This document shows positions 45,355 through 55,665 of a stretch of 64,000 nt of DNA, piece after piece. The stretch is from contig QCGD01000003.1 of the NCBI GenBank assembly GCA_003280025.1, positions 1 to 64,000 on the forward strand, read 5' to 3'. Both the position numbers and the translations under genes were made by a program. The notes beneath the pieces are model-generated. The model did no database searches and was not told where the DNA came from. It saw only the letters and a program-made list of their open reading frames with translations. The stretch's first letter is position 1. Each line of letters begins with the position of its first letter. Source of the stretch: Prochlorococcus sp. AG-363-P06. Lineage in GTDB: Bacteria; Cyanobacteriota; Cyanobacteriia; PCC-6307; Cyanobiaceae.

Positions 45355-45612
45355 ATGACGGGTTTTTTATATTTTTTGGGTAATACTTTGAGATGGCCTG
45401 CCCTAAAGCCAAAAGAGTTTTTCTCTTTACATGCATATTTTTCAATTATTTATTTGATAACTTTTATTCTTAGTACAAATCACGTTGATCAGTCTAATTT
45501 AGTTTTTACTTTAGGTATTTTAGCCCCTCTCTTGATAGCTATTGGTCAAGGTCTTCCTATAGATTGTTTGGATCTTAAGTCTTCTTTGTTGAAGGAATCA
45601 AAGGGTCAATAA
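45355..45612 (+). CDS. Small membrane protein, 85 residues
   Basis: An unrecognised protein with two probable membrane helices (about FSIIYLITFILS and LVFTLGILAPLLIAIGQGL) and a short N-terminal NTLRWPALKPKEFFSLHAYF segment. It is likely an inner-membrane or thylakoid protein. The opposite-strand DUF4278 promoter lies in the gap before it. No family name can be given with confidence. Confidence 0.55.
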   Translation: MTGFLYFLGNTLRWPALKPKEFFSLHAYFSIIYLITFILSTNHVDQSNLVFTLGILAPLLIAIGQGLPIDCLDLKSSLLKESKGQ

Positions 45613-45631
45613 TGAAATTTTATTCTAATTT

Positions 45632-45877
45632 TTATAGAACCTGAACAACTTCGCTGATTTCAGGAATCATTTCTTTTAACTTTCTTTCAATACCCATTTT
45701 TAATGTCATAGTACTACTTGGGCAACTACCACAGGCTCCTTGAAGTCTTACTTTTACAATGGGACCATCGATTTCTGCAATTTCTACGTTCCCTCCATCG
45801 GATATTAAAAAAGGTCTAAGTTCATCAAGGACTTTTTCTACATTTTCATTAGTAAGTGCAAGTGTTTCGGTACTCAT
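45632..45877 (-). CDS. nfu: NifU-like C-terminal domain iron-sulfur scaffold (Nfu)
   Basis: Assembles and delivers Fe-S clusters, in cyanobacteria to photosystem I and other targets. The 81-residue protein is a lone NifU_N-less Nfu domain with the cluster-binding C-G-S-C in [20 protein letters not shown] and the opening [21 protein letters not shown]. Length is typical of cyanobacterial NfuA/NifU-like proteins. Divergent from mqo, 70 bases away. Confidence 0.93.
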   Translation of the reverse strand: MSTETLALTNENVEKVLDELRPFLISDGGNVEIAEIDGPIVKVRLQGACGSCPSSTMTLKMGIERKLKEMIPEISEVVQVL

Positions 45878-45947
45878 GATTTTAAATTAACTTTATAATA
45901 AGACTATAAAGGAATCTGATTAATTGCAAAAAATATAGTTTTCTATT

Positions 45948-47447
45948 GTGACTTCTGTTCAAACTATAAAAGAGAATAATCACTATGACGCAGTTTTAGT
46001 TGGCGCAGGAATAATGAGTGGGACTTTAGCCTTGCTACTTGCAGAAGTTTTACCTGATATAAAAATACTAATTATAGAAAAATTAAATTCTCCAGGGAGC
46101 GAAAGTACTGGAGCTTTTAATAATGCAGGAACTGGACATGCTGCTAATTGTGAATTGAATTACACTCCTATTGATGAAAAAGGAAACATAATTATAGATA
46201 AAGCTCTTTCTATAAATCGTTCATTTGAAAATTCAATGTCCTTATGGGCTTCCTTGTATGCAGCAGGGAAAATTGATATTAAAAAGTTTTTAAAATTTAT
46301 TCCACATATTAGTTTTGTTTCTGGGAAGGAAAATATTTCTTTTTTAAAAAAAAGATATCAGGCAATGGCTAATAATCCTGAGTTTAAAGATATGGAATTC
46401 ACTTCATCTTTTGGTCAAATTTCATCATGGTCTAGTCTTATTACAAAAGATAGAAATCCATTAAATGAAATTGCTGCTACTAGGGTAGAAAGAGGGACTG
46501 ACATTAACTTTGAAGCTCTGACTAAGGAATACTTATCATTCGTTTCTAAAAATAAAGATGTTGAAGTTAGCTATAAAACAGAATTAATAGATTTAAAAAA
46601 AATTGATCAAAAACAATGGGAATTAGAACTTAGTCTCAATGGTAGAAAAATTTCTGTTAGAACAGCTTTTGTTTTTCTTGGGGCTGGTGGAAAAACAATA
46701 AATTATTTGCAAAAATCAAAAATTCCAGAGGCAAATAATTATGGAGGATTTCCAGTTAGTGGGAAATGGCTTATTTGCGAAGAAAAATCTCTAACAGAAA
46801 AACACAATGCAAAAGTTTATGGTAAGGCTGATATTGGTTCGCCACCAATGTCAGTTCCTCATTTGGATACTAGGTGGATTGACGGCAAAAGACTTCTTCT
46901 CTTTGGACCTTTTGCTGGCTTTACAACAAAATTTCTAAAGCAAGGGTCTTACTTTGATTTATTTAATTCTATTAAAAAAAATAATATAGTTTCTATGTTA
47001 GACGTTGGGTTTAAAAATAATGATCTGATTAATTATCTGATTTCGCAATCACTAAAGAACCATAACTCAAGAGTTGATAATTTAAAGAATATGATGCCAT
47101 CAGCAGATCCCTCTAACTGGTATTTAAAGAATGCCGGACAAAGAGTCCAAATAATCAAAAAGACAAATAAGGGAGGTTCTTTGAAATTTGGAACTGAGAT
47201 AGTGACTTCATCTGATGGATCATTATCGGCACTTTTGGGAGCTTCTCCTGGAGCAAGTACTGCAGTTTCAATAATGGTGAAAGTTCTAAAAAGATCTTGT
47301 TTATTTGTAAATGACAAAATTAACCTTCAGAATAAAATTAATGATTTGCTTTATCAATCTCAATTGACATATGAAAGTGATAAAGATTTTCTAATAAACA
47401 TCAAAAAAAGAAACAATTCTATTTTAGGTTTCCATCGAGAATTCTAA
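45948..47447 (+). CDS. mqo: Malate:quinone oxidoreductase
   Basis: Membrane-associated FAD enzyme oxidising malate to oxaloacetate and reducing quinone. The 499-residue protein begins at GTG 45948 with a FAD-binding [19 protein letters not shown], then the characteristic [22 protein letters not shown] and, near the end, [13 protein letters not shown]. Length fits the family. A function in the incomplete TCA cycle is expected. Confidence 0.95.
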   Translation: MTSVQTIKENNHYDAVLVGAGIMSGTLALLLAEVLPDIKILIIEKLNSPGSESTGAFNNAGTGHAANCELNYTPIDEKGNIIIDKALSINRSFENSMSLWASLYAAGKIDIKKFLKFIPHISFVSGKENISFLKKRYQAMANNPEFKDMEFTSSFGQISSWSSLITKDRNPLNEIAATRVERGTDINFEALTKEYLSFVSKNKDVEVSYKTELIDLKKIDQKQWELELSLNGRKISVRTAFVFLGAGGKTINYLQKSKIPEANNYGGFPVSGKWLICEEKSLTEKHNAKVYGKADIGSPPMSVPHLDTRWIDGKRLLLFGPFAGFTTKFLKQGSYFDLFNSIKKNNIVSMLDVGFKNNDLINYLISQSLKNHNSRVDNLKNMMPSADPSNWYLKNAGQRVQIIKKTNKGGSLKFGTEIVTSSDGSLSALLGASPGASTAVSIMVKVLKRSCLFVNDKINLQNKINDLLYQSQLTYESDKDFLINIKKRNNSILGFHREF

Positions 47448-47496
47448 TTAGCTAATATTAGTCAAGATGACATCAGAGGAGTAGTTATTTTATTTA

Positions 47497-49305
47497 ATGA
47501 CTGATATATCCGTTTCAAAAATAAGGAATTTTTGCATAATAGCTCATATCGATCATGGTAAATCTACTCTTGCAGATAGGTTGCTTCAAGATACTGGCAC
47601 TGTTCAGCAAAGGGATATGCAAGAACAATTTTTGGATAGTATGGATCTTGAAAGAGAGAGGGGAATAACTATCAAATTACAAGCCGCGAGGATGAAATAT
47701 AAGGCAGACGATTCTCAAGAATATGTTTTGAACTTAATAGATACTCCGGGACATGTTGATTTCTCTTATGAGGTCAGTAGATCTTTGCAGGCTTGTGAAG
47801 GTGCTTTATTAGTCGTTGATGCAAGTCAGGGCGTCGAAGCTCAAACTCTAGCTAATGTTTATCTTGCTCTTGAAAATAATCTTGAAATAATACCTGTTTT
47901 AAATAAAGTTGATTTGCCCGGGGCTGATGCTGAAAAAATAAAACAAGAAATTGAAGAGATTATAGGATTAGATACATCTAACGCAATAAATTGTTCAGCA
48001 AAAACTGGAGTCGGAATTAAAGATATTTTAGAAGCAATTGTTAAAAGAGTACCACCACCTCAAGATGAAATAAAGTTGGCTACTAAGGCACTGATTTTTG
48101 ATTCTTATTATGATCCTTACAGGGGAGTAATTGTTTATTTCAGAGTAATATCTGGTGCAATTAATAAAAGAGACAGAATATTACTAATGGCTAGTAAAAA
48201 GAACTATGAACTTGATGAAATTGGAATAATGGCCCCTGATCAGCAGCAAGTCAATGAATTGCATTCAGGAGAAGTAGGATATTTAGCTGCATCAATTAAA
48301 TCAGTTGCTGATGCGAGAGTCGGAGATACAATTACTCTTTTTAATTCACCTGCCAATGATCCCTTGCCTGGTTATAAAACAGCAAACCCCATGGTTTTTT
48401 GTGGGTTATTCCCAACTGATGCAGATCAGTTCCCAGATTTAAGAGTATCACTTGAGAAATTACAATTATCTGATGCTGCTCTTAAATATGAGCCTGAAAC
48501 TAGCAGTGCAATGGGCTTTGGATTTAGATGTGGATTCTTAGGACTTCTTCATATGGAGATTGTTCAAGAACGATTGGAAAGAGAATATGATTTGGATCTA
48601 ATCGTTACCGCACCATCAGTTATCTATAAGGTTAATTTAAATCAACAGGAACATATCTTTATTGATAATCCTTCTACTATCCCAGATCCTCAACTAAGAG
48701 AATCAATAGAAGAACCTTATGTAAAAATGGAAATTTATGCTCCAAATGAATTTAATGGAACTTTAATGGGTTTGTGCCAAGAAAGAAGAGGGGTTTTTAT
48801 TGATATGAAATACATAACAACTGATAGGGTTACTCTGATTTATGAAATCCCGTTGGCGGAAGTCGTTACAGACTTTTTTGATCAGATGAAAAGTAGAACT
48901 CAAGGTTATGCATCAATGGAATATCATTTAATTGGCTATAGAAAAAATGAACTTGTTAGATTAGATGTCCTTATAAATTCTGAAAGAGCAGATCCTTTAA
49001 CTTCTATTGTTCATAAAGATAAGGCTTATGGAATTGGTAGAAGTTTAGTCGAGAAATTAAAAGAACTTATTCCAAAACAACAATTTAAAATACCTATTCA
49101 GGCATCTATTGGTAGTCGAATAATCGCTAGTGAAAGTATAAGCGCATTGAGAAAAGATGTTTTATCTAAATGTTACGGGGGAGATATTTCAAGGAAAAAG
49201 AAACTGTTAAAGAAACAAGCCAAAGGTAAAAAAAGGATGAAGGCAATGGGTAAGGTAGAAGTTCCCCAAGAAGCTTTTATGGCAGTTCTGAAATTAAATC
49301 AGTAA
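47497..49305 (+). CDS. lepA: Elongation factor 4 (LepA)
   Basis: A ribosome back-translocating GTPase. The 602-residue protein has the G1 [30 protein letters not shown] and NKVDLPGA motifs, the EF-G-like domains II, III and V, and the LepA-specific C-terminal basic end ([20 protein letters not shown]). Start at ATG 47497. The ABC permease gene lies 80 bases downstream. Confidence 0.97.
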   Translation: MTDISVSKIRNFCIIAHIDHGKSTLADRLLQDTGTVQQRDMQEQFLDSMDLERERGITIKLQAARMKYKADDSQEYVLNLIDTPGHVDFSYEVSRSLQACEGALLVVDASQGVEAQTLANVYLALENNLEIIPVLNKVDLPGADAEKIKQEIEEIIGLDTSNAINCSAKTGVGIKDILEAIVKRVPPPQDEIKLATKALIFDSYYDPYRGVIVYFRVISGAINKRDRILLMASKKNYELDEIGIMAPDQQQVNELHSGEVGYLAASIKSVADARVGDTITLFNSPANDPLPGYKTANPMVFCGLFPTDADQFPDLRVSLEKLQLSDAALKYEPETSSAMGFGFRCGFLGLLHMEIVQERLEREYDLDLIVTAPSVIYKVNLNQQEHIFIDNPSTIPDPQLRESIEEPYVKMEIYAPNEFNGTLMGLCQERRGVFIDMKYITTDRVTLIYEIPLAEVVTDFFDQMKSRTQGYASMEYHLIGYRKNELVRLDVLINSERADPLTSIVHKDKAYGIGRSLVEKLKELIPKQQFKIPIQASIGSRIIASESISALRKDVLSKCYGGDISRKKKLLKKQAKGKKRMKAMGKVEVPQEAFMAVLKLNQ

Positions 49306-49385
49306 TCTCTTAAATTAAAAATTAAAAGCTATTATTATTTTTAAGAATTAGGTATATTTTATTTGAATCTATTCTTAGAAAGATT

Positions 49386-50219
49386 GTGGATATAAATTCA
49401 TCCAATCGCGTAGGTCAAAATATTAGAAAAACAGGATTTTTAATAGTATTTGTTTATCTTCTTATAGTTTTAATTATGAAATTTTTAGAAGTAAATAATT
49501 GGTTTGGTTATTCATTCTCAGGTTTGAGTAGTGATATTTTTGCTCCCCCCTCTATAGAGCATTTATGCGGCACTGATAGATTAGGAAGAGACGTTTGTTT
49601 TAGGACTTTGCAAGGCTCTTCTTTGGCAATAGAGGTTGTATTCCTTGCTATTTTCTTTGCATTAATTTTGGGTTTGCCATTGGGATTATTGAGTGGATAT
49701 TTTGGAGGTGTATTTGATAAATTCTTGTCATTAATTATGGATACTATTTTTTCAATCCCTGTAATTTTGCTTTCAGTTGTTGTTGCTTTTGTATTAGGTA
49801 AGGGCATTCTCAACGCCGCTTTAGCTTTATGTATAGTTTATTCTCCCCAATATTTTAGATTAATTAGGAATCAGACAATATTGGTTAAATCTGAAACTTA
49901 TGTAGAGGCAGCTAGAGTTTCCGGAGCTGATCTTAAAACAATTATTTTTAAATATATTCTCCCTAATGTAATAACTCCTTTGCCTATAGTACTCACTTTA
50001 AATGCCGCAGATGCTGTTTTGGTTTTAGGTAGTTTAGGCTTCTTGGGCCTTGGTGTTCCAGCAGATATTCCAGAATGGGGTAGTGATTTAAATCTTGCTC
50101 TTGCAGCTCTGCCTACTGGTATATGGTGGACGGCTTTATTCCCAGGACTAGCAATGTTCTTTTTAGTATTAGGGCTTTCTTTTATTGGAGAGGAACTAGA
50201 AAACATCTTTGAAAAGTAA
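49386..50219 (+). CDS. DppC-type ABC transporter permease
   Basis: A 277-residue inner-membrane permease of the peptide/nickel family. It has the GTDRLGRDVCFRTLQGS motif at about residues 60-75, five to six hydrophobic segments, and the EAA loop (VEAARVSGADLKTIIFKYILPNVITPLP) that docks on the ATPase. It starts at GTG 49386. Normally such genes sit with a DppB permease, ATPases and a binding protein; none are adjacent here. Confidence 0.88.
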   Translation: MDINSSNRVGQNIRKTGFLIVFVYLLIVLIMKFLEVNNWFGYSFSGLSSDIFAPPSIEHLCGTDRLGRDVCFRTLQGSSLAIEVVFLAIFFALILGLPLGLLSGYFGGVFDKFLSLIMDTIFSIPVILLSVVVAFVLGKGILNAALALCIVYSPQYFRLIRNQTILVKSETYVEAARVSGADLKTIIFKYILPNVITPLPIVLTLNAADAVLVLGSLGFLGLGVPADIPEWGSDLNLALAALPTGIWWTALFPGLAMFFLVLGLSFIGEELENIFEK

Positions 50220-50232
50220 AATAATTTAAAGA

Positions 50233-50904
50233 TTAATTACTTTTAAATGCTTCAAACTCTCCTCCTTCATTCAACTTTGGATATGTTTTGCCAGATTTTT
50301 TGTATATAGAAGCTAATTCTGGATAACTCCATTCAAATAAAGTTTCTTGATATTCATTTTCATTTAAACCTTCTCCATTTGTAGGAAGTTCCCCCTTTTT
50401 TTTTCTCTGGCGAATAGCTTCAAATAATAATATAGAAGCTGCTACTGAAACATTTAAAGATTGAACCATCCCTCTCATAGGGATAAAAATCGATTGGTCA
50501 ACCATTGATATGAGTTCATCACTTAATCCCCATTTTTCTGCTCCTAAAACAAAACATGTATTTTCAGAATAATCAAAATTTCTATAATCAATAGATTCAT
50601 GATTAAGAGTAGTTCCATATAATTTAAAGCCCTTTTTTTTTAATTCAGATATAGCACTGATGGGACTTTCATGAGTATTTAAATTTACCCATTTCTGACT
50701 GCCTTGGGCAGTGCTATTGAAAGTTTTAACTATATTTTTTTTGCTAATAAAATTTGCTTCAAAAACTCCTGCAGCATCGCATGTCCTCAATATCGCGGAT
50801 AAATTATGAGGTTTATTTACATCCTCTACTAAAACAGTTAAGTTTTTCATTCGGCAATTTAAAACATTTTTGATTCGCTCAAATCTTCTGGGCAAAATTG
50901 ACAT
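50233..50904 (-). CDS. trmH: tRNA (guanosine-18-2'-O)-methyltransferase
   Basis: SPOUT-class enzyme that methylates the ribose of G18 in the tRNA D loop. The 223-residue protein shows LVEDVNKPHNLSAILRTCDAAGV, the SAM-binding knot elements FVLGAEKWGLSDE and MVQSLNVSVAASILLFEAIRQR. It converges with the DppC-type permease gene. Length and motif set match TrmH rather than TrmL. Confidence 0.92.
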   Translation of the reverse strand: MSILPRRFERIKNVLNCRMKNLTVLVEDVNKPHNLSAILRTCDAAGVFEANFISKKNIVKTFNSTAQGSQKWVNLNTHESPISAISELKKKGFKLYGTTLNHESIDYRNFDYSENTCFVLGAEKWGLSDELISMVDQSIFIPMRGMVQSLNVSVAASILLFEAIRQRKKKGELPTNGEGLNENEYQETLFEWSYPELASIYKKSGKTYPKLNEGGEFEAFKSN

Positions 50905-51070
50905 TAAAATGTTTTAATAATTTCTTTAATTATATTCAATTCATAAAATATTATTCAATAAGACAGATAATAGTCTTAATTAATTAATTTTTAATCACTA
51001 TAAGTAGAATTCTTGGATTAATTATTTAACACTCTAGTTTATACTTATTATGTAATTTAATTTTGACCAA

Positions 51071-51274
51071 ATGGCTTACATAGAATGGGATTACACCGTT
51101 ATAACAAGTATGGTTGAAAATCAAGGTTGGAATTTACCGGAGCGCGACTCGAAAGAATGGAATAGATTTAACGATGAACTAGGAGAAAAAATGAGAGGGG
51201 TTGGCCTTGTGTTTGAGAAATATTGTAAATTTACGCCGGATGTAGGCGAAGGTGTTCATCTTTTAGATGAATAA
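51071..51274 (+). CDS. Conserved small protein, 67 residues
   Basis: A small soluble acidic protein (MAYIEWDYTVITSMVENQGWN ... VGEGVHLLDE). I cannot assign a family, though the compositional style suggests a conserved picocyanobacterial protein. It stands alone with AT-rich gaps of about 166 and 206 bases on either side; a hairpin follows it. No signal peptide or membrane helix. Confidence 0.6.
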   Translation: MAYIEWDYTVITSMVENQGWNLPERDSKEWNRFNDELGEKMRGVGLVFEKYCKFTPDVGEGVHLLDE

Positions 51275-51288
51275 CTCTTCTAAAAAAT

Positions 51289-51322
51289 TAAACCATTGAT
51301 GTATCCCTTAATCAATGGTTTA
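51289..51322 (+). terminator. Possible terminator after the 67-residue gene
   Basis: The 12-base arms TAAACCATTGAT (51289-51300) and ATCAATGGTTTA (51311-51322) form a perfect stem with a 10-base loop, 15 bases past the stop. Only a short T/A-rich stretch follows, so strength is uncertain. The rest of the 206-base gap is AT-rich with nothing recognisable. Confidence 0.55.
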
Positions 51323-51480
51323 TTAATATTTAAGATAAGGTACTTTTACCAAATTAGAACCGGCAATTATTAAGGCTTTATAAAGCTTCTATGGAAAATT
51401 CTTATTAAGAAGAAATTATTTTTTATTTTCCCTAATCGGCCACAAATAACTTATTTAAATTTTATATTTAAATAAAAAAT

Positions 51481-51873
51481 ATGAAAAATAAATTAACTTT
51501 TTTATTCGACGGAGGGTGCCCACTTTGTCTAAGAGAGACTAAGTTTTTAAAAAGCAAAGATATTTCAAATCAAATTAGATTTATAGATATTAATAGTGAA
51601 GATTATAATCCAAATTTATTTAATGAAATTTCATATGCAGAAGCCATGTCTAACCTACATGGCATATTGAAAAATGGGGAAATAATTAGAGGCCTGGATG
51701 TCCTTGCATTTTCATATGAATTAATTGGTTTAGGATGGGTTTATTATCCTTTGAAATTAAAAATTTTATCACCAGTTTTGAGGTTGGGTTATCGATATTG
51801 GGCAAAATATAGGCTTCAAATTACAGGAAGATCAAAAATTAAGAAACTTTGTACCGTTGCATGTGAGAAATAA
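51481..51873 (+). CDS. DCC-family (DUF393) thiol-disulfide oxidoreductase
   Basis: A 130-residue protein of the DUF393 family, named for its D-x-x-C-x-x-C motif, seen here as FDGGCPLCLRETKFL near residue 12, followed by a LHGILKNGEIIRG segment typical of the family. The family is thought to be thioredoxin-like. It is soluble with a short hydrophobic stretch (GWVYYPLKLKILSPVL). The TIGR03643-like pseudogene starts three bases after its stop. Confidence 0.88.
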   Translation: MKNKLTFLFDGGCPLCLRETKFLKSKDISNQIRFIDINSEDYNPNLFNEISYAEAMSNLHGILKNGEIIRGLDVLAFSYELIGLGWVYYPLKLKILSPVLRLGYRYWAKYRLQITGRSKIKKLCTVACEK

Positions 51874-51876
51874 GAT

Positions 51877-52093
51877 ATGTCAAATTTTGATTTAGATAGA
51901 ATCATAGAGATGTGTTGGGACTATTAAGTATCAATTTGGTTTAAAAGAGGAAGATGCTATAAAAATTATGCGCAGAAACCTAAAATCTAAATCATTCAGA
52001 GTTTGGAGGCAAAGAGTTTCAGTAAGGAATACTAAACATATGGCGCTTAAGGGTTCAACTAGATTTAAATCCACTCACAAAAGAAAATTATAA
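51877..52093 (+). pseudogene. Broken TIGR03643/DUF2805-like small protein gene
   Basis: From ATG 51877 the frame reads SNFDLDRIIEMCWDY and stops at 51925. The rest of the same family appears in another frame from about 51923 to 52093 (IKYQFGLKEEDAIKIMRRNL then WRQRVSVRNTKHMAL). The family normally reads W-E-D-R-T-P-F-E-A-I-x-F-Q-F-G-L here, so roughly 17-20 bases encoding the middle are missing and the frame is lost. It is a probable small deletion rather than a homopolymer error. Confidence 0.75.
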
Positions 52094-52174
52094 ATTTTTG
52101 AAAAATTAAGAGAATATTATATTATTACGAAATATTACGAGCTGATGTTAAGTTATATTCGTTGAAGTTTAAAA

Positions 52175-52354
52175 ATGAACATTGGTGCTCTATTTCTAAA
52201 AATTAATTTAACAGGAATAATCACTTTCTACGAATTGGATTGGGTAACTAAAAATCAGTCTGATTTTACAAGATTGGAGAAATCAATTGCTATTAAATTA
52301 GGAAGAATGATTGACTCAGGTTCTATAAACATTGGTTGCCGTTTAAAAGCTTAA
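52175..52354 (+). CDS. Conserved small protein, 59 residues
   Basis: A short frame (MNIGALFLKINLTGIITF ... ELDWVTKNQSDFTRLEKSIA ... GRMIDSGSINIGCRL). The ELDW-x-T-x-NQ and final INIGCRL pattern is one I associate with a small protein conserved in marine picocyanobacteria, function unknown. Coding sense is supported by its composition; no catalytic motif. The 81 bases before it hold nothing recognisable. Confidence 0.65.
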   Translation: MNIGALFLKINLTGIITFYELDWVTKNQSDFTRLEKSIAIKLGRMIDSGSINIGCRLKA

Positions 52355-52372
52355 TTTAGGATTACATTGCTA

Positions 52373-52516
52373 ATGAAAAATCAAGAAGAAAAAAAATTAT
52401 TCTTTAGAGAAAGAGTTCATTCTTTGAATATCTTTATATTTTTAGGATTTAATTTATCTCTCATATCTATACTAGGTTTGTTTTGGTTCAAATCTTCAAT
52501 GGATAATCTAGTTTAA
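52373..52516 (+). CDS. Small single-span membrane protein, 47 residues
   Basis: MKNQEEKKLFFRERVHSLN is followed by one hydrophobic helix (IFIFLGFNLSLISILGLFWF) and a short tail. A charged N-terminus with one membrane span gives the look of a genuine small membrane protein; no family recognised. It lies 18 bases after the previous small gene and 51 bases before rsmB. Confidence 0.5.
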   Translation: MKNQEEKKLFFRERVHSLNIFIFLGFNLSLISILGLFWFKSSMDNLV

Positions 52517-52567
52517 CAATTTCAATTATTAGTATATTTACAATATCTTTAAAAAATAAATTATATT

Positions 52568-53881
52568 TTGGCAATTGGATTTCTACAAAGAAAAGCATCT
52601 TGGGAAACTCTATTAAAGGTAAGTTCTGGAATCTTCGCAGACCAAGCCCTTGAGAAGGTTTTAAAAAGCTACCAATTTAATTCTTTAGATATAGCATTTA
52701 TTACTGAATTATCATTCGGATGCATAAGATATAGGAAATTTCTTGATCTTTGGATTGATCACCTATCAAAAATTCCTCATCAAAAGCAACCTCCAAAATT
52801 AAGATGGCTTTTACATATAGGTTTATATCAATTATTAAAAATGGATAAAATTCCATTTTCTGCGGCTATTTCGACAACTGTGGAGGTAGCAAAAAAAACT
52901 GATTTGAGTGGTTTGACGGGGACTGTAAATGCAATTTTAAGAAATGCAGTTAGAAAAATAGAAAAAGAAAATTTACCGAAAATATCTTCTGATGCTGTTG
53001 AGAGAATTTCATATCTTGAATCATTACCTTTATGGCTTGTTAATGAACTTATTAATTGGTTTGGAATTGAAGATGCCGAAAATATTGCTAAGGCATTTAA
53101 TAAAAAGCCTTCTATTGATTTAAGGATTAACCCAATAAAAACTAATTTAGATATTTTTCTGAAAGTACTTCATGAAAATAACATTAATGCTGAACCAATC
53201 AAGAACTTAAAAAATGGAATCACCTTAATTTCTAATCCAAGGTCAATTAAGACTTTGCCTGGTTATGGTGATGGGTTTTGGACAATCCAAGATAGATCTT
53301 CTCAGTGGGTGGCCCCTCTTTTAAATCCCAAAAAAGGGGAAAAGATATTAGATGCTTGTGCAGCTCCAGGAAGTAAATCTACCCATTTAGCAGAATTAAC
53401 AAATGATAATGCTGAGATACTTGCTGTAGATAGATCAGAAAAAAGATTGAAGATAATACAATCAAATTTAGATAGGTTGAATTTAAATTCTGTAAAGACT
53501 CTTAAAGCTGATGCTACAAGTTTGCTTGATTTAAATCCTAATTTTAGATCGCATTTTGATAAGATTTTGATTGATGCACCTTGCTCTGGGATCGGAACTC
53601 TTTCAAGGAACCCTGATGCAAGATGGTCCTTAAATAAAGATAAAATAAAACAATTAATATTTTTACAGGAAAGGCTATTAAAGAGTCTTGTCCAACTTTT
53701 AAAAAAGGACGGCATTCTAGTTTATTCAACTTGCACAATATGTCCTGAAGAAAATAACTTATTAATTAAAAGATTTATTGACAAAAATGATGAAATACAA
53801 TTAGTTAGCCAAAAGCAAATTTTGCCAAAGATTGATTATCCTGGAGATGGATTTTATGCTGCCGTAATTTCTCATAAATAA
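52568..53881 (+). CDS. rsmB: 16S rRNA (cytosine-967-C5)-methyltransferase
   Basis: Methylates C967 of 16S rRNA. The 437-residue protein has an N-terminal NusB-like RNA-binding domain (about 1-150) and a Rossmann methyltransferase with motif I LDACAAPGSKSTHLAEL, DAPCSGIGTLSRNPDARW (first catalytic cysteine) and YSTCTICPEEN (second cysteine). Start TTG at 52568. Convergent with the class A PBP gene. Confidence 0.94.
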   Translation: MAIGFLQRKASWETLLKVSSGIFADQALEKVLKSYQFNSLDIAFITELSFGCIRYRKFLDLWIDHLSKIPHQKQPPKLRWLLHIGLYQLLKMDKIPFSAAISTTVEVAKKTDLSGLTGTVNAILRNAVRKIEKENLPKISSDAVERISYLESLPLWLVNELINWFGIEDAENIAKAFNKKPSIDLRINPIKTNLDIFLKVLHENNINAEPIKNLKNGITLISNPRSIKTLPGYGDGFWTIQDRSSQWVAPLLNPKKGEKILDACAAPGSKSTHLAELTNDNAEILAVDRSEKRLKIIQSNLDRLNLNSVKTLKADATSLLDLNPNFRSHFDKILIDAPCSGIGTLSRNPDARWSLNKDKIKQLIFLQERLLKSLVQLLKKDGILVYSTCTICPEENNLLIKRFIDKNDEIQLVSQKQILPKIDYPGDGFYAAVISHK

Positions 53882-53894
53882 AAATAGTAAAAAT

Positions 53895-55664
53895 TCATAG
53901 TTTAATAGTTATGTTAAAAATTTTAGTAATAAATTTTTTCCATAAATAAGCAGCATTGCCACTGGATAATTCTGATTTTTTATTTTCATCAAAGCCTAAC
54001 CATACGCCTGTAGTAAGGTTTTTTATTGAACCAATAAACCAAAGGTCTCTGTTTCCATCGGAAGTCCCTGTTTTTCCATATATTTTTTCACCCCTTATGG
54101 AAGCTGCTATTCCAGTCCCATCACTAACAGATTTTTCAAGTAGTTTTTTTAGATTCTTATTTACTTTTATATCTAATATTCTTTTGGCAATAAATTTGTT
54201 TTCCCAAATTGATTTGCCATTAAATGTTTCAACTTTTTCTAGAGTGCTTGGCACATATATTTCCCCATTACTGTTTATCACTGAATAAGCATTTGTAATA
54301 TTTAAGAGATTATCTCCATAAGAGCCAATTGCTAATGATGGGACTTCTTCGAACTTTTGTTTATATCCTAGACCAAATGAATTTGCTAGATTAATAACTT
54401 TTTTAATTCCTATTTGTTTAGATATTTTTATAGGAACTATATTAGATGAAATTTTAAATGATTCAATTAAAGATATTTCACCTCTATATTCTTCGGAAAA
54501 ATTTTTTGGGCAATAATCTTCCCAGCAATTTGGTAAGTCTTCAAACTTGTCACTTAATTTAATACCATCTATTAATCCGGCAGCATAAGTAATAATTTTG
54601 AAAGTAGAAGCTAAAGGTCTTATAGATGAATTCACTCTATTAAATTCGTTTAATGATGGATTCTTACTTGTTATCATTGTTCTTATTAAACCTGTATTAG
54701 ATTCTATTGATAACAAAGCCAATTCAATGTCATTTGGTTTTATAGAAGCCGAAATTTTTTGACCACTTTCCTGCCAATTTTTATTGATACTAGATTTAAT
54801 TCTTAAAAACTTATATTTATTAATCTCTTTGATTTTGTTATTAGTTTCCTCGATAATAAAATTTATTAATAACTTATCATTTAATATATTATTATTTGTT
54901 TGATAATTTAAGGTGATTTTCTCATTAATAGCTTTATTTCTATCATTAATAGATATGTATCCATCTAGATACATAGATTCAAGTATTTGATTTCTATTTT
55001 TAATAGCTAATTCTAAGTTTGCATAAGGCGAATATATTGAAGGCGCTGGAGCTAGTCCTGTAATTAATGCAATTTCTGATAGTGTTAATTCGTTTATAAG
55101 TTTCCCAAAATATACTTGTGAAGCCTCATTTATACCATAGGCTCCTGAGCCTAGATAAATGTTATTTAGATATAGCTTCAAAATTTGATCTTTACTATAT
55201 CTAAAATCTAGGATCAAAGATATCAATATTTCTTTAATCTTTCTTTGAAAACTTATATCATTATTTAAAAAAATTAATCTTGCAACTTGTTGAGTAATCG
55301 TACTTCCGCCCTCTTTAAGATAGCCGCTTTTAATATTGCTTATAAAAGCTCTTGAAAGTCCAATTAGATCTATTCCATTATGTTGTAAAAACCTTTTGTC
55401 CTCAGCAGATATAAAAGAATATTTTAGTAAAAATGGAATTTTGTGTTTATTATTATTTATTTCAAATTTACGGCTTAATTTACTCAATACTTTGTCGTCA
55501 GAAGACAAAATTACATAGGAATATTTTGGTTCTTTTGAAAGATCATTTTTAGATGGATCAAATTTTAAAGTAGTTATAATTATATTAATTATGGGAAATA
55601 ATATTCCAGAAAAAATTAATATGGGAATAATAAAAATTAAATATTTATTTTTTATTTTTTGCAC
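53895..55664 (-). CDS. Class A penicillin-binding protein
   Basis: Bifunctional peptidoglycan glycosyltransferase/transpeptidase. The 589-residue protein has an N-terminal membrane anchor (LIFIIPILIFSGILFPIINIIIT), the GT51 motifs EDKRFLQHNGIDL, GGSTITQQVARL and KEILISLILDFRYSKDQILKLYLN, and a transpeptidase domain with S-T-F-K (PLASTFKIITY), SSN (FKISSNIVP) and KTGTS. All catalytic motifs are present. chlG ends two bases upstream on the same strand, so they may share a transcript. Confidence 0.93.
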   Translation of the reverse strand: MQKIKNKYLIFIIPILIFSGILFPIINIIITTLKFDPSKNDLSKEPKYSYVILSSDDKVLSKLSRKFEINNNKHKIPFLLKYSFISAEDKRFLQHNGIDLIGLSRAFISNIKSGYLKEGGSTITQQVARLIFLNNDISFQRKIKEILISLILDFRYSKDQILKLYLNNIYLGSGAYGINEASQVYFGKLINELTLSEIALITGLAPAPSIYSPYANLELAIKNRNQILESMYLDGYISINDRNKAINEKITLNYQTNNNILNDKLLINFIIEETNNKIKEINKYKFLRIKSSINKNWQESGQKISASIKPNDIELALLSIESNTGLIRTMITSKNPSLNEFNRVNSSIRPLASTFKIITYAAGLIDGIKLSDKFEDLPNCWEDYCPKNFSEEYRGEISLIESFKISSNIVPIKISKQIGIKKVINLANSFGLGYKQKFEEVPSLAIGSYGDNLLNITNAYSVINSNGEIYVPSTLEKVETFNGKSIWENKFIAKRILDIKVNKNLKKLLEKSVSDGTGIAASIRGEKIYGKTGTSDGNRDLWFIGSIKNLTTGVWLGFDENKKSELSSGNAAYLWKKFITKIFNITIKL

Positions 55665-55665
55665 T

